Assembly (NCBI GenBank): GCA_937877455.1
Contig: CALFIU010000176.1
Span: 95,891 to 159,890 of the forward strand
Source: an uncultured Bacteroidales bacterium
GTDB lineage: Bacteria; Bacteroidota; Bacteroidia; Bacteroidales; UBA3824
DNA: 64,000 nucleotides
Reading direction: 5' to 3'
Shown: positions 63,946-64,000 of the stretch, one piece after another
Layout: each line of letters begins with the position of its first letter
How positions within the stretch are numbered: the first letter of the stretch is position 1
Translations under genes and position numbers: made by a program
Notes under the pieces: generated by a model
What the model was told of the DNA's origin: nothing
The model's input: the letters and a program-made list of their open reading frames with translations, nothing else
Databases searched by the model: none

Positions 63946-64000
63946 CACGTCAATTTCATTTGAATCGACATCAATGCGGGCGGGCACATAGACCCGCCCC
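63946..64000. mobile_element. MITE-like inverted-repeat element, type B copy 2, cut by window edge
   Basis: The first 55 bases match the left end of 18063-18268 with three substitutions, beginning CACGTCAATTTCATTTGA and running into the GGGCGGG/CCCGCCC hairpin. It lies about 110 bases upstream of comM; the right part is outside the window. Confidence 0.75.

Overview
The window is a low-GC chromosomal segment from a bacterium of the phylum Bacteroidetes, most likely an uncultured anaerobic member of the Bacteroidales. Supporting signs are the TAnnTTTG promoter -7 boxes (with a TTG element 19-21 bases upstream at nusB, bamA and the nif-like operon), the gene orders nusB-DUF1573-yajC and bamA-ompH-ompH, an S46 dipeptidyl peptidase, a one-piece hybrid two-component regulator with a C-terminal AraC domain, two DUF1573 proteins and a large alpha-2-macroglobulin lipoprotein. 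There is one tRNA (Ala, GGC, no encoded CCA) and no rRNA or CRISPR array.

Layout. 1-9.3 kb: 5'-truncated clpB, a DUF1573 protein, a DUF4298 protein and a 1879-residue alpha-2-macroglobulin. 9.3-14.2 kb: a short terminal-inverted-repeat element, a secreted cinnamoyl-esterase-like hydrolase, a membrane CapD-type sugar dehydratase, an Rpn-family nuclease and a cold-shock-like small protein. 14.2-18.4 kb: purL, a second type of small inverted-repeat element, and tRNA-Ala. 18.5-25.7 kb: a membrane TPR protein whose SpoIIE-type phosphatase domain has lost most metal ligands, a glycosyltransferase coupled to a polytopic membrane protein, another copy of the first repeat, and an S46 peptidase. 25.7-39.2 kb is housekeeping: M23/LysM peptidase, phoH-purC, yajC/DUF1573/nusB, hemH/hemG, two Skp-like chaperones with bamA, and recG.

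39.2-47.4 kb is a same-strand signalling block between recG and recX: a chemoreceptor, CheW, CheA, a double-receiver protein and a REC-PAS-GAF-PAS histidine kinase. No flagellar genes or CheR/CheB are visible, so the block probably controls something other than swimming. A second chemoreceptor and a large hybrid regulator lie at 54.1-59.8 kb. The right end holds mrp, serB, comM and a partial copy of the second repeat type.

The most unusual locus is 48.7-51.8 kb: a NifX/NafY-like protein, NifB, and one nitrogenase component-1 subunit, with no NifH or NifK in the window. The component-1 protein keeps Cys residues that match the P-cluster and cofactor ligands of NifD, but differs at positions used for N2 reduction, and its gene is clearly more GC-rich than its neighbours. 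Two related dyads and a good Bacteroidetes promoter precede the operon. This is the best candidate for an undescribed nitrogenase-like enzyme. Downstream at 52-54 kb lies a small accessory patch: an RNA 2'-phosphotransferase, a gene remnant, two paralogous small proteins of unknown family and a tiny membrane protein.
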